Notes under the pieces: model-generated
The model's database searches: none
What the model saw: only the letters and a program-made list of their open reading frames with translations
Told to the model about the DNA's origin: nothing
Shown here: one piece after another, positions 7,964-14,955 of the stretch
Layout: each line of letters begins with the position of its first letter
Position numbering within the stretch: the first letter of the stretch is position 1
Source: Modestobacter excelsi
GTDB lineage: Bacteria; Actinomycetota; Actinomycetes; Mycobacteriales; Geodermatophilaceae
Assembly (NCBI RefSeq): GCF_005930495.1
Contig: NZ_SJEX01000028.1
Span: 1 to 51,496 of the forward strand
Direction of reading: 5' to 3'
Length of the DNA: 51,496 nt
Translations under genes and position numbers: made by a program

Positions 7964-7969
7964 ACCGTA
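7964..7969 (-). promoter_or_regulatory. -10 box of the pca operon (leaderless)
   Basis: On the minus strand TACGGT lies 6 nt before the pcaH ATG, so transcription should start at or next to the start codon. Confidence 0.6.
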
Positions 7970-7978
7970 CGGCGGTCA

Positions 7979-8018
7979 CTAGGCTGCCCCTAGCGATGGC
8001 TTCCGCTGGCCAGAAAGC
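7979..8018. promoter_or_regulatory. candidate IclR operator between pcaH and its regulator
   Basis: The 70-bp divergent gap holds the inverted repeat CTAGG-ctgcc-CCTAG (7979-7993), just upstream of the pcaH -10, and an imperfect palindrome from GCTTCC to AAAGC (7999-8018) centred near CTGGCCAG. IclR proteins bind such short dyads. Which one is the operator is a guess. Confidence 0.4.
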
Positions 8019-8027
8019 AGGACGACG

Positions 8028-8804
8028 GTGGCAGGTGGACAGACGACGGCCGGACGGTCGGTGACCTCGCGTGCGCTCGGCGTGCTGGACGCCTTCGACG
8101 CCCGGCACCCCCGGCTGACGCTCTCCGAGGTCGCCGAGCGCTCGGGCACGCCGTTGACCACCACCCACCGGCTGCTCGCCGAGCTGGCCGCCTGGGGGGC
8201 GCTCGTCCGCCGGCCCGACGGCCGGTACGAGATCGGGCGCAGGCTCTGGGACCTCGGCCTGCTGGCGCCGGTGCAGCTGGAGCTGCGCCAGGTGGCCTCC
8301 GCCTTCCTCCTCGACGTGCACACCGCGACCCGCGACACCGTGCACCTCGCCGTCCGGGAGGGGCTGCGGGCGCTGTACGTCGAGCGCATCTCCGGCCGCG
8401 ACTCGGTGCCGGTGGTCAGCCAGGTGGGCAGCCGGCTGCCGCTGCACGCGACGGGCGTGGGCAAGGTGCTGCTGGCCTCGGCGCCCGACGAGGTCGTCGA
8501 CCAGGTCCTGCACCAGCTCACCCGGGAGACCCGGCACACCGTCGCCGACCCGCGGGTGATGGTCCGGGAGCTCGCCGAGGTGCGCCGCCGCGGTTGGGCG
8601 CGCACCGCGGAGGAGATGTCGCTGGGTGCCGCCTCGGTCGCCGTCCCGGTCACCGTGGAGCGGGCCTCCGGGCCGGTCGTGGTGGCGGCGCTGGGCATCG
8701 TCGTCCCGGTGCACCGCCGGGACGTCGGCCGGCTCGCACCCGTGCTGCAGGTCGCCGCCCGGGGCATCGGCCGCGAGCTCGCCCGGTCCGAGCAGTTCCA
8801 CTGA
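8028..8804 (+). CDS. IclR-family transcriptional regulator of the pca/pob genes
   Basis: A 258-residue IclR regulator. The N-terminal winged helix (about 12-72) reads TSRALGVLDAFDARHPRLTLSEVAE followed by TTTHRLLAELAAWGALVR. The C-terminal effector domain has YVERISGRDSVPVVSQVGSRLPLHATGVGKVLLA and RRRGWARTAEEMSLGAASVAVPV. IclR members such as PcaR/PcaU/PobR control protocatechuate and 4-hydroxybenzoate genes with an aromatic-acid inducer, so this gene probably controls the divergent pcaH operon and perhaps pobA 48 bp downstream. The GTG start has AGGA about 6 nt upstream. Confidence 0.9.
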   Translation: MAGGQTTAGRSVTSRALGVLDAFDARHPRLTLSEVAERSGTPLTTTHRLLAELAAWGALVRRPDGRYEIGRRLWDLGLLAPVQLELRQVASAFLLDVHTATRDTVHLAVREGLRALYVERISGRDSVPVVSQVGSRLPLHATGVGKVLLASAPDEVVDQVLHQLTRETRHTVADPRVMVRELAEVRRRGWARTAEEMSLGAASVAVPVTVERASGPVVVAALGIVVPVHRRDVGRLAPVLQVAARGIGRELARSEQFH

Positions 8805-8840
8805 CCGGAAGCAGAGGCTGATCGGGCAGAGTCTGCGCGT

Positions 8841-8846
8841 CACACT
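8841..8846 (+). promoter_or_regulatory. possible -10 box of pobA
   Basis: CACACT lies 6 nt before the GTG of pobA. It keeps the A2 and T6 of a -10 element but lacks T1, so pobA may instead be read through from the regulator gene 48 bp upstream. Confidence 0.35.
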
Positions 8847-8852
8847 CGGGCC

Positions 8853-10022
8853 GTGCGCACCCAGGTCGGGATCATCGGCGCCGGCCCTGCCGGCCTCCTC
8901 CTCTCACGCCTCCTGCAGCTCCAGGGCATCGACACCGTCGTGCTGGAGAACCGGTCGCGGGACTACGTCGAAGCCCGGATCCGCGCCGGCATCCTGGAGC
9001 AGCACACGGTGTCGACGCTGATCGACGCCGGGGTGGGCGACCGGCTGCAGCGCGAGGGGCTGCCGCACGACGGCATCCACCTGCAGTACCCCGGCACCCG
9101 CCACCACCTGGACTTCCCCGAGCTGTGCGGGCGCAAGGTGTGGGTCTACGGCCAGACCGAGGTCACCAAGGACCTGATCAAGGCCCAGCTGGACGGCGGC
9201 CCGCCGCTGCTGTTCGACGTCTCCGACGTCACCCCGGAGGACGTCGACGGCGACTCACCGCGGATCCGGTTCACCGACGCCGAGGGCCACCCGCAGGTGC
9301 TCGAGTGCGACGTCATCGCCGGCACCGACGGCTTCCACGGCGTCTCCCGCCCGGTGGTCACCGCCGCCGGCGGGAGGACCTGGGAGCGCACCTACCCCTT
9401 CGCCTGGCTCGGCATCCTGGCCGATGTCGCCCCGTCGGAGGACGAGCTCGTCTACGCCTGGCACCCCGACGGGTTCGCGCTGCTGTCGATGCGCTCGCCG
9501 TCGGTCTCCCGGCTCTACCTGCAGGTGGACCCCACCGAGAAGATCGAGGACTGGTCCGACGACCGGATCTGGGACGGGTTGTCCACCCGGTTCGCCCTCG
9601 ACGGCTGGGAGCTGCAGACCGGCCCGGTCACCGAGAAGTCGATCCTGCCGATGCGCTCGTTCGTGTCCGCGCCGATGCGCCGCGGCCGGCTGTTCCTCGC
9701 CGGGGACGCCGCGCACATCGTCCCGCCGACCGGGGCCAAGGGACTCAACCTCGCCGCCGCCGACGTCACCCTGCTCGCCCAGGCGCTGGTCCGGCTGCTC
9801 GCCGAGAAGCAGACCGACCTGGTCGACAGCTACTCCGACCGGGCCCTGGCCCGGGTCTGGCGGTGCACCCACTTCTCCTGGTGGATGACCTCGATGTTCC
9901 ACCGCTCCGGCGACGACTTCGACGCCGAGCTGCAGCTCTCCCAGCTCCGCCGGGTCTGCGGCAGCGAGACCGCCGCCCGCGAGCTCGCCGAGAACTACAC
10001 CGGCCTCCCGCTGGACCGCTGA
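8853..10022 (+). CDS. pobA: 4-hydroxybenzoate 3-monooxygenase
   Basis: A flavin-dependent aromatic hydroxylase of 389 residues that converts 4-hydroxybenzoate and NAD(P)H to protocatechuate, feeding the adjacent pca genes. The FAD dinucleotide motif GIIGAGPAGLLLSRLL lies at 6-21. RIRAGILEQHTV is a segment typical of PobA. The second FAD motif is LAGDAAHIVPPTGAKGLNLAAADV near 280-303. Length matches Pseudomonas PobA (394). The GTG start follows the regulator by 48 bp. Confidence 0.95.
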   Translation: MRTQVGIIGAGPAGLLLSRLLQLQGIDTVVLENRSRDYVEARIRAGILEQHTVSTLIDAGVGDRLQREGLPHDGIHLQYPGTRHHLDFPELCGRKVWVYGQTEVTKDLIKAQLDGGPPLLFDVSDVTPEDVDGDSPRIRFTDAEGHPQVLECDVIAGTDGFHGVSRPVVTAAGGRTWERTYPFAWLGILADVAPSEDELVYAWHPDGFALLSMRSPSVSRLYLQVDPTEKIEDWSDDRIWDGLSTRFALDGWELQTGPVTEKSILPMRSFVSAPMRRGRLFLAGDAAHIVPPTGAKGLNLAAADVTLLAQALVRLLAEKQTDLVDSYSDRALARVWRCTHFSWWMTSMFHRSGDDFDAELQLSQLRRVCGSETAARELAENYTGLPLDR

Positions 10023-10223
10023 CCTGGTCGCCCGGGTGCTGGCCGACCTGGTGGCCCCGGAGCGCCCCCGACCTGTCGGCGGCCGTTCGGGCGCACACCC
10101 TGCACCGGCCGGTGCGCGGAGTCGCCATGTCGACCTCGTCAACTGTCAGACTCCCCCGATCTGGCCGGGAGCTTCGGTGACATCTGCCCGCCGCCGGCCC
10201 GGACCCGGACCGGTCCGCACCGC

Positions 10224-10229
10224 TAACGT
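10224..10229 (+). promoter_or_regulatory. -10 box of the membrane microprotein gene
   Basis: TAACGT lies 6 nt before the ATG at 10236, which favours that start over the GTG at 10233. Confidence 0.5.
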
Positions 10230-10235
10230 GTAGTG

Positions 10236-10445
10236 ATGCTCTCAACGCTCTTGGTCATCGCTGGCGTGCTCCTGGGGCTGCTCGTCCTGCTCACCGTGAT
10301 CGTGCACCTCAGTGCCCGCCCGGCGACCCGGGGGAGGACGACGGCCACGCGCACCCCCTCCTGGGTCGTCGACGCCGGGCAGCCGCACCCCGACGCCTGG
10401 TCGCCGCTGTCCCAGACCAGCACCCAGATCCGCGCCCTCCGCTGA
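10236..10445 (+). CDS. single-pass membrane microprotein
   Basis: A 69-residue protein. Residues about 2-26 form one hydrophobic helix (LSTLLVIAGVLLGLLVLLTVIV). A basic Arg/Thr segment follows, then a polar tail with Trp, Pro and Gln. I do not recognise a family. The leaderless-type -10 and the small gap to the next gene (53 bp, with its own -10) make it a real gene candidate. The tail probably faces the cytosol by the positive-inside rule. Confidence 0.6.
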   Translation: MLSTLLVIAGVLLGLLVLLTVIVHLSARPATRGRTTATRTPSWVVDAGQPHPDAWSPLSQTSTQIRALR

Positions 10446-10485
10446 GCGGCGGGCCGAGCTGAGCGGGCCGCGGCGCCACCCCGGC

Positions 10486-10491
10486 TAGGCT
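10486..10491 (+). promoter_or_regulatory. -10 box of the tandem paralogue operon
   Basis: TAGGCT lies 7 nt before the ATG at 10499, indicating a leaderless transcript. Confidence 0.6.
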
Positions 10492-10498
10492 GCCCGCG

Positions 10499-11119
10499 AT
10501 GAGCAGCGACTCGCCCCCGTTGCAGGTCTACCCGATCGGGCAGCTGATCCGGGTCCGGGCCGCCGAGGACGAGTTCCACGTCCGGGTCGGCGCCGAGCTG
10601 CGGCGGCTCCCCTCGACCGACTTCAGCGTGTGGGCGATGGCGCACGGCCCGGCCGACCACGTCCCCCGCCCCTGGACCGCCGACGAGCTCGCCGACCAGG
10701 CGCGCGCGGTCGGGCTCCCCGACGCCCCCGACCGGCTGGTCCACCTGCTGGAGACCGGCCTGGTCGCGCTGGCGGCACCCGGCACCGAGAGCGGCCGCGC
10801 GCTGGCCCGACGGGTGCGGATGGTGCCGCTCGTCCTGGGGCTGGGGAACTCCGCGGAGAACCCGGACGCCTACTCCGTCGGGCTGCCCGGCCGGCCGCTC
10901 GCGGTGCTCTCCGCCGCCGCCTACGACCTGTTCGAGTGGGCGACGATGGAGACCAGCCTGTGGCGGGCCTGCGAGGGCGCCGCGGCCACCGCCGCCCGGG
11001 TCGGCATCGAGGACCCGCTGGCCAGCGACCCGGACGCCGTGCTGACCTCGCTGCTCAGCGACCTGCACCGGCTGCTCACCCCGAACGCCGTGTGCCTGGA
11101 CACCTGGGCGGTGAGCTGA
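10499..11119 (+). CDS. uncharacterised protein, paralogue 1 of a tandem pair
   Basis: A 206-residue soluble protein of unknown function, clearly related to the next gene. Shared landmarks in order are a VWAMAHG motif, a WTADELADQA helix, an LVHLLETGLVA helix-turn segment, LVLGLGNSAENPDAYSVGLPGRPL, a YDLFEWATMETSLW block, and a C-terminal LTSLLSDLHRLLTPNAVCLD. The first 90 residues look like a small winged-helix or PqqD-like fold (inference from pattern only). Its stop overlaps the next start (TGATG). No catalytic motif is evident. Confidence 0.75.
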   Translation: MSSDSPPLQVYPIGQLIRVRAAEDEFHVRVGAELRRLPSTDFSVWAMAHGPADHVPRPWTADELADQARAVGLPDAPDRLVHLLETGLVALAAPGTESGRALARRVRMVPLVLGLGNSAENPDAYSVGLPGRPLAVLSAAAYDLFEWATMETSLWRACEGAAATAARVGIEDPLASDPDAVLTSLLSDLHRLLTPNAVCLDTWAVS

Positions 11120-11784
11120 TGCCCGCCGAGGCGCTGGTGCTGCCGCTGGGCCACGCGATGGGCCCGTTCCACCAGCGCCGCGGTGCACCCCCGGCGTACT
11201 GGGTGGTCCGGCTGGGCTGGGACAGCCCGCTGCTGACCGGCCAGGACGCCGCCGACGTCTGGGCGCTGGCGCACGGGCTCCCCGCGGAGGCGGACCGGAC
11301 GCCGTGGACGCGGCAGCAGCTCTGCCGCGCGGCGGGCGAGGCGGGGGTCGAGGACCCGGAGACGGTGCTCGACGCGCTCGTCGGCCGGGGCCTGGTCGCC
11401 GAGGTCACGCCGGGCACCGCGGAGGCCGCGGACTTCGCCGCCACGCACCGGGTGCAGTCGCTGCTGCTCGGCCTGGGGGAGCTGCCCGACCGGCGCGGCC
11501 TCGACGGGATCGGGCTGCTGGGCATGCCCCCGCTGGCCCGGGTGCCGCTGGGCACCTACGAGTTCTGGCAGTGGGGCCACCTGTGGCCCACACTCACCGA
11601 GGCGGCTGCCGGGCTGGCCGAGATGGCCGCCCAGTCGCCCGAGCACGCGCCGGAGGAGGCCGACCCGGCGCAGGTGCTGGACCGGGTGCTCCGCGAGCTG
11701 CACCAGCTGCTGTCCGTGCGGGCGGTCTACCTGGACCGCTCGCTGGCCATCGCCGATGCCGAGCGGACCGCACCGGCCGGCTGA
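11119..11784 (+). CDS. uncharacterised protein, paralogue 2 of a tandem pair
   Basis: A 221-residue homologue of the previous protein: VWALAHG, WTRQQLCRAAGEAG, LDALVGRGLVAEVTPGT, LLLGLGELPDRRGLDGIGLLGMPPL, YEFWQWGHLWPTL and LDRVLRELHQLLSVRAVYLD align block by block with paralogue 1. The ATG overlaps the upstream TGA by one base, so the two are probably made in a fixed ratio and may form a heteromer. The N-terminus contains an additional GHAMGPFHQRRG stretch. The function is unknown. Confidence 0.75.
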   Translation: MPAEALVLPLGHAMGPFHQRRGAPPAYWVVRLGWDSPLLTGQDAADVWALAHGLPAEADRTPWTRQQLCRAAGEAGVEDPETVLDALVGRGLVAEVTPGTAEAADFAATHRVQSLLLGLGELPDRRGLDGIGLLGMPPLARVPLGTYEFWQWGHLWPTLTEAAAGLAEMAAQSPEHAPEEADPAQVLDRVLRELHQLLSVRAVYLDRSLAIADAERTAPAG

Positions 11785-11794
11785 CCCCGGCCCG

Positions 11795-13405
11795 TCACCA
11801 CAGCTCCGCCGCGCGCTCGCCGATCATCACGGCCGTCGCGGCGGGGCCGCGCGAGGTCACCTGGGGCATGACCGAGGTGTCCACCACCCGGAGCCCCTCG
11901 ACCCCCCGCACCCGCAGGTGCTGGTCGACCACGGCGCCGGGGTCGCCGTCCGGCCCCATCCGCGCGGTGCCGGCCAGGTGGATGGCGGTGGCCAGGTGCC
12001 GCCGGGTCCACCGGTCCAGCTCGCGGTCGTCGCGCAGCACCTCGTCGGGCAGCCCGGTGCGCTCCGCGACGAGCGGCGCGAACGCCGCCGTCCGCAGCAG
12101 CTCGGCGGCCAGCCGCACGCCCTCCCGCAGCCGCCGCCGGTCGGACTCCTCGGTCAGGTACCGGTGCTCGATCCGCGGCTGGACGAGGGCATCGGGACTG
12201 GTCAGGGTCAGCCGGCCGCGGCTCTCCTCCTGCTGCAGCGCCACCGCCAGGTAGAGGTCGTCGCGGCGGCGGGCCTGGTCGAGCAGCCGGTGCAGCGACG
12301 CCCCGCGCAGCGCCCGCAGGGTGCCGGCCGACCGGCGCACCGCCTCCCCCAACCCGGCCAGGGCCGACCCCTGCGACCGGTCCAGCAGCACCTTGCGGAA
12401 CGGCTTGAGCCAGGGCATCACCTCGAGGTCGGCGACCGCCGACCCCTCGGCCGCGGTGTTCAGCGCCGTGGCCAGGGGCAGCAGGTCCCGCGGCATCGGC
12501 GTCCGCCGGCTCGGCTGCCAGGTGACATAGAGGTCGGGGTGGTCGCTGAACTCCGCGCCGACACCCGGGGCGTCCACCAGCACCGGCACGCCGGCGGCCC
12601 GCAGCTGGTCGGCCGGCCCGATGCCGGACAGCATCAGCAGGTGCGGCGAGGCGACCGCCCCCGCGGCCAGCACCACCTCGTCGGCGCGGAGGACGCCGAC
12701 GGAGGTCTGCACGCCGACGGCGCGGCCGCCCTCGACCACCACCCGGGTGACCCGGGTGCCGCCCCGCACGGTGAGCAGGTCCGACGCGCGCCGCGGGGCG
12801 AGATAGGCCATCGCGGTGTTGACCCGCACGCCGTCGACCACGTTGAGCGGGACGGGACCGTGCCCGGCGGCTCCGCCGGCGTTCTTGTCCGGCTCGGCCG
12901 GGAAGCCCAGCTCGTCGCAGGCCGCGGCGAACGCGTCGGTGACCGGGTGGGCCAGGTGCTGGCGGCGCACCGGCATCGGCCCGTCGGCGCCGTGGCCGGG
13001 CCGGTCGCCGAAGTCGGCGTCGGCCTCCGAACGGCAGAACGCCGGCAGCACCGCGGCCGCGGACCAGAGGTCGTTGCCCGCGGCCGCCCAGCCGTCGAGG
13101 TCCGCCGGGGTGCCGCGGACGAAGTAGGTGCCGTTGAGCGCGCTCGACCCGCCGAGCACCCGGCCCCGCACGACCGGGTAGCTGACGTCCTCGGCGAGCT
13201 GCGCGGTGTACGTCCAGTTGGCCGGGTGGCCCGGCGTGGCGGCGCCCAGGGTGGCGGCGTCGCGGAGGGACGCCGGGAAGTCCGCCGCCGTCGGGTGGTC
13301 CGCGCCGGCCTCCAGCAGCAGCACCCGGCGCCCGGCGTCGACCAGCCGCGCGGCGAGGGCGCACCCGGCGGAGCCGGCGCCGACGACGACGACGTCCCAG
13401 CTCAC
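11795..13405 (-). CDS. GMC-family FAD oxidoreductase (choline/alcohol dehydrogenase-like)
   Basis: A 536-residue FAD enzyme. The ADP-binding motif VVVGAGSAGCALAARL is at 5-20, the GMC signature 1 region is GRVLGGSSALNGTYFVRG, and the second signature lies around VVLAAGAVASPHLLMLSGIGP. The C-terminal active-site region has HLAGTARMGPDGDPGAVVD and VVDTSVMPQVTSRGPAATAVMIGERAA. The usual His-His/Asn pair is only partly visible: His in IHLAGTARMG is present, and the second position reads TSRGPAA, where many members have NPNxT. The substrate is an alcohol of unknown kind. The GTG start overlaps the upstream MBL-gene stop (GTGA). Confidence 0.88.
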   Translation of the reverse strand: MSWDVVVVGAGSAGCALAARLVDAGRRVLLLEAGADHPTAADFPASLRDAATLGAATPGHPANWTYTAQLAEDVSYPVVRGRVLGGSSALNGTYFVRGTPADLDGWAAAGNDLWSAAAVLPAFCRSEADADFGDRPGHGADGPMPVRRQHLAHPVTDAFAAACDELGFPAEPDKNAGGAAGHGPVPLNVVDGVRVNTAMAYLAPRRASDLLTVRGGTRVTRVVVEGGRAVGVQTSVGVLRADEVVLAAGAVASPHLLMLSGIGPADQLRAAGVPVLVDAPGVGAEFSDHPDLYVTWQPSRRTPMPRDLLPLATALNTAAEGSAVADLEVMPWLKPFRKVLLDRSQGSALAGLGEAVRRSAGTLRALRGASLHRLLDQARRRDDLYLAVALQQEESRGRLTLTSPDALVQPRIEHRYLTEESDRRRLREGVRLAAELLRTAAFAPLVAERTGLPDEVLRDDRELDRWTRRHLATAIHLAGTARMGPDGDPGAVVDQHLRVRGVEGLRVVDTSVMPQVTSRGPAATAVMIGERAAELW

Positions 13406-14280
13406 GGCCCGGCGACCAGGGCGACCGCGTCGTCGGCCCGCGGCTGCACGCGGCCCTCGGCGACCAGCTTGGCGAGGGTGGCCCGGGTCGACTGTGCCGC
13501 CGCCGGCCAGAGCGCCTGCGGCACGGCGGCGTAGACCTGCGCCACGAGCTGGTCCACGGTCCGCGGCCCCGCGGCGAGGGCGGTGAGCAGCTGCTCCTCC
13601 CGGTAGGCCCGGTGCGCCCGGTAGAAGTCCAGGACGGCGGCCGGGTCGACGGTGAGCTCCGGGCCGTGGCCGCAGTACAGCGCCGAGGGGCCGAGGTCGT
13701 GCACCCGGCGCAGCGACTCCAGGTAGGCCACGACGTCGCCCTCGGGGTGGGTCACCACCGAGGTGCCACGGCCCAGCACGTGGTCGCCGACCAGCACGGC
13801 CCCGGACTCCAGCCGGAACGCCAGGTGGTCCGCGGTGTGCCCCGGCGTCCCGACGACGCCGATCGTCGTCCCGGCCAGCCGCAGCCGGTCGCCGGCGGTG
13901 AGCAGCCGGCCGCCCGGGCCGGTGACCGCCGCCGTGGCGGCCCCGACCGGCGCACCGAACCGCGCTCCCCACGGCTGGGCCGCCTCCGCGTGGTCGCCGT
14001 GGTGGTGGGTGACCAGCACGGCGACCACCCGGGCGTCCCGGGCGGCCAGCACCGCCTCCACCGCGGCCAGGTGGTCCTCGTCGGGTGGCCCCGGGTCGAC
14101 CACCACGGCCTGGCCGCTGCCGGGCCCGCCGACGACGTAGGTGTTCGTGCCGTCCAGGGTCATGCTCGATGCGTTGGGCGCCAGCACCCGGGACACCAGC
14201 GGTTCCAGGTCGGCCGTGCGGGGCAGCGCGCCGGGGGCGGGCAGCCCCCAGCCGGTTCGGGGGTCCACGGGCGCACTCAC
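13402..14280 (-). CDS. MBL-fold metallohydrolase (LACTB2-like)
   Basis: A 292-residue hydrolase. The metal-binding motif is VTHHHGDHAEA, further ligands are GTPGHTADHL, the Asp in VLVGDHVLG and the His in YCGHGPEL. A C-terminal winged-helix-like tail (EEQLLTALAAGPRTVDQLVAQVY) is typical of the LACTB2/RNase-Z-like subgroup. The start is the GTG at 14280, because a TAGCGT box ends 7 nt upstream; an in-frame GTG at 14289 lies inside that box. It is first in a two-gene operon with the GMC oxidoreductase. The substrate is unknown. Confidence 0.85.
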   Translation of the reverse strand: MSAPVDPRTGWGLPAPGALPRTADLEPLVSRVLAPNASSMTLDGTNTYVVGGPGSGQAVVVDPGPPDEDHLAAVEAVLAARDARVVAVLVTHHHGDHAEAAQPWGARFGAPVGAATAAVTGPGGRLLTAGDRLRLAGTTIGVVGTPGHTADHLAFRLESGAVLVGDHVLGRGTSVVTHPEGDVVAYLESLRRVHDLGPSALYCGHGPELTVDPAAVLDFYRAHRAYREEQLLTALAAGPRTVDQLVAQVYAAVPQALWPAAAQSTRATLAKLVAEGRVQPRADDAVALVAGP

Positions 14281-14287
14281 GCACCGC

Positions 14288-14293
14288 ACGCTA
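14288..14293 (-). promoter_or_regulatory. -10 box of the MBL/GMC operon
   Basis: TAGCGT on the minus strand lies 7 nt before the GTG at 14280. Confidence 0.6.
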
Positions 14294-14323
14294 GCCGTCG
14301 CCGTCGCCGTCGCCGTCGCCGTC
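14294..14323. repeat. hexanucleotide microsatellite (GCCGTC)5
   Basis: Five perfect tandem GCCGTC units fill most of the 50 bp between two divergent -10 boxes (14288-14293 and 14344-14349), where both -35 elements should lie. Confidence 0.9.
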
Positions 14324-14343
14324 CAGGCCCGAGCCGCGGCGGC

Positions 14344-14349
14344 TAGCGT
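14344..14349 (+). promoter_or_regulatory. -10 box of the lipoprotein gene
   Basis: TAGCGT lies 6 nt before the ATG at 14356. Confidence 0.55.
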
Positions 14350-14355
14350 CGGGGC

Positions 14356-14889
14356 ATGCGCGCACCCGCTCCCCTGCTCACCGCCGGCCTGTCCGCCGCC
14401 CTGCTGCTCACCGGCTGCGGGGGCTCCGACGAGGGGGCCTCGGCGGCGTCGTCGTCCGGGAGCACCAGCAGCAGCTCGGGTCCCGCGCCGACCTCCTCGG
14501 CCGGCTCCTCGGCACCGTCCAGCTCCCCCAGCGCGGAGGCGGCCGCCTTCTGCGAGCAGGCGGTGTCGCTGGAGCAGTCGGTGAACGCGACCGTCGGGAC
14601 GGCGAGCAACGACCCCACCCAGCTCGCCCCCGCCCTGCAGCGGCTGGCCGACCAGTACGCCGACGTCCAGGCGCCGGCCGAGATCGCCGGGGACTGGACC
14701 GCCCTGGTCGACGGCGTCCAGCAGCTGGCCACCGCGGCCCAGGGCATCGACTTCACCGACCCGACGGCCGCGCAGCAGCTGCAGTCCGCCGCCGGGGGGC
14801 TGCAGGAGCAGCTCACCACGGCCACCACGAACGTCTCGACCTACGCGGCGGCCAACTGCGCCGAGACGACGCCGGCGCCGAGCAGCTGA
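14356..14889 (+). CDS. small secreted lipoprotein of unknown function
   Basis: A 177-residue exported lipoprotein. The signal peptide ends in the lipobox LLTG-Cys21, followed by a long Ser/Gly linker (about 22-58). A helical domain then begins around AAAFCEQAVSLEQSVN, with repeated short helices (QLAPALQRLADQYADVQ, IAGDWTALVDGVQQLATAAQGI). Two further cysteines (in FCEQ and NCAET) could form a disulfide. It resembles the many anonymous helical lipoproteins of actinobacteria; no ligand can be named. Tail to tail with the M23 peptidase gene. Confidence 0.82.
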   Translation: MRAPAPLLTAGLSAALLLTGCGGSDEGASAASSSGSTSSSSGPAPTSSAGSSAPSSSPSAEAAAFCEQAVSLEQSVNATVGTASNDPTQLAPALQRLADQYADVQAPAEIAGDWTALVDGVQQLATAAQGIDFTDPTAAQQLQSAAGGLQEQLTTATTNVSTYAAANCAETTPAPSS

Positions 14890-14904
14890 CCGCCCGGGCC
14901 GGGG

Positions 14905-14936
14905 AGGACGGCCATGGTGGCCAACATGGCCGTCCT
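14905..14936. terminator. bidirectional hairpin terminator
   Basis: AGGACGGCCATG (14905-14916) pairs perfectly with CATGGCCGTCCT (14925-14936) around an 8-nt loop. It lies between the convergent lipoprotein and peptidase genes and can serve both strands. Confidence 0.75.
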
Positions 14937-14955
14937 GCGCACCGGGTGGGTCCGG

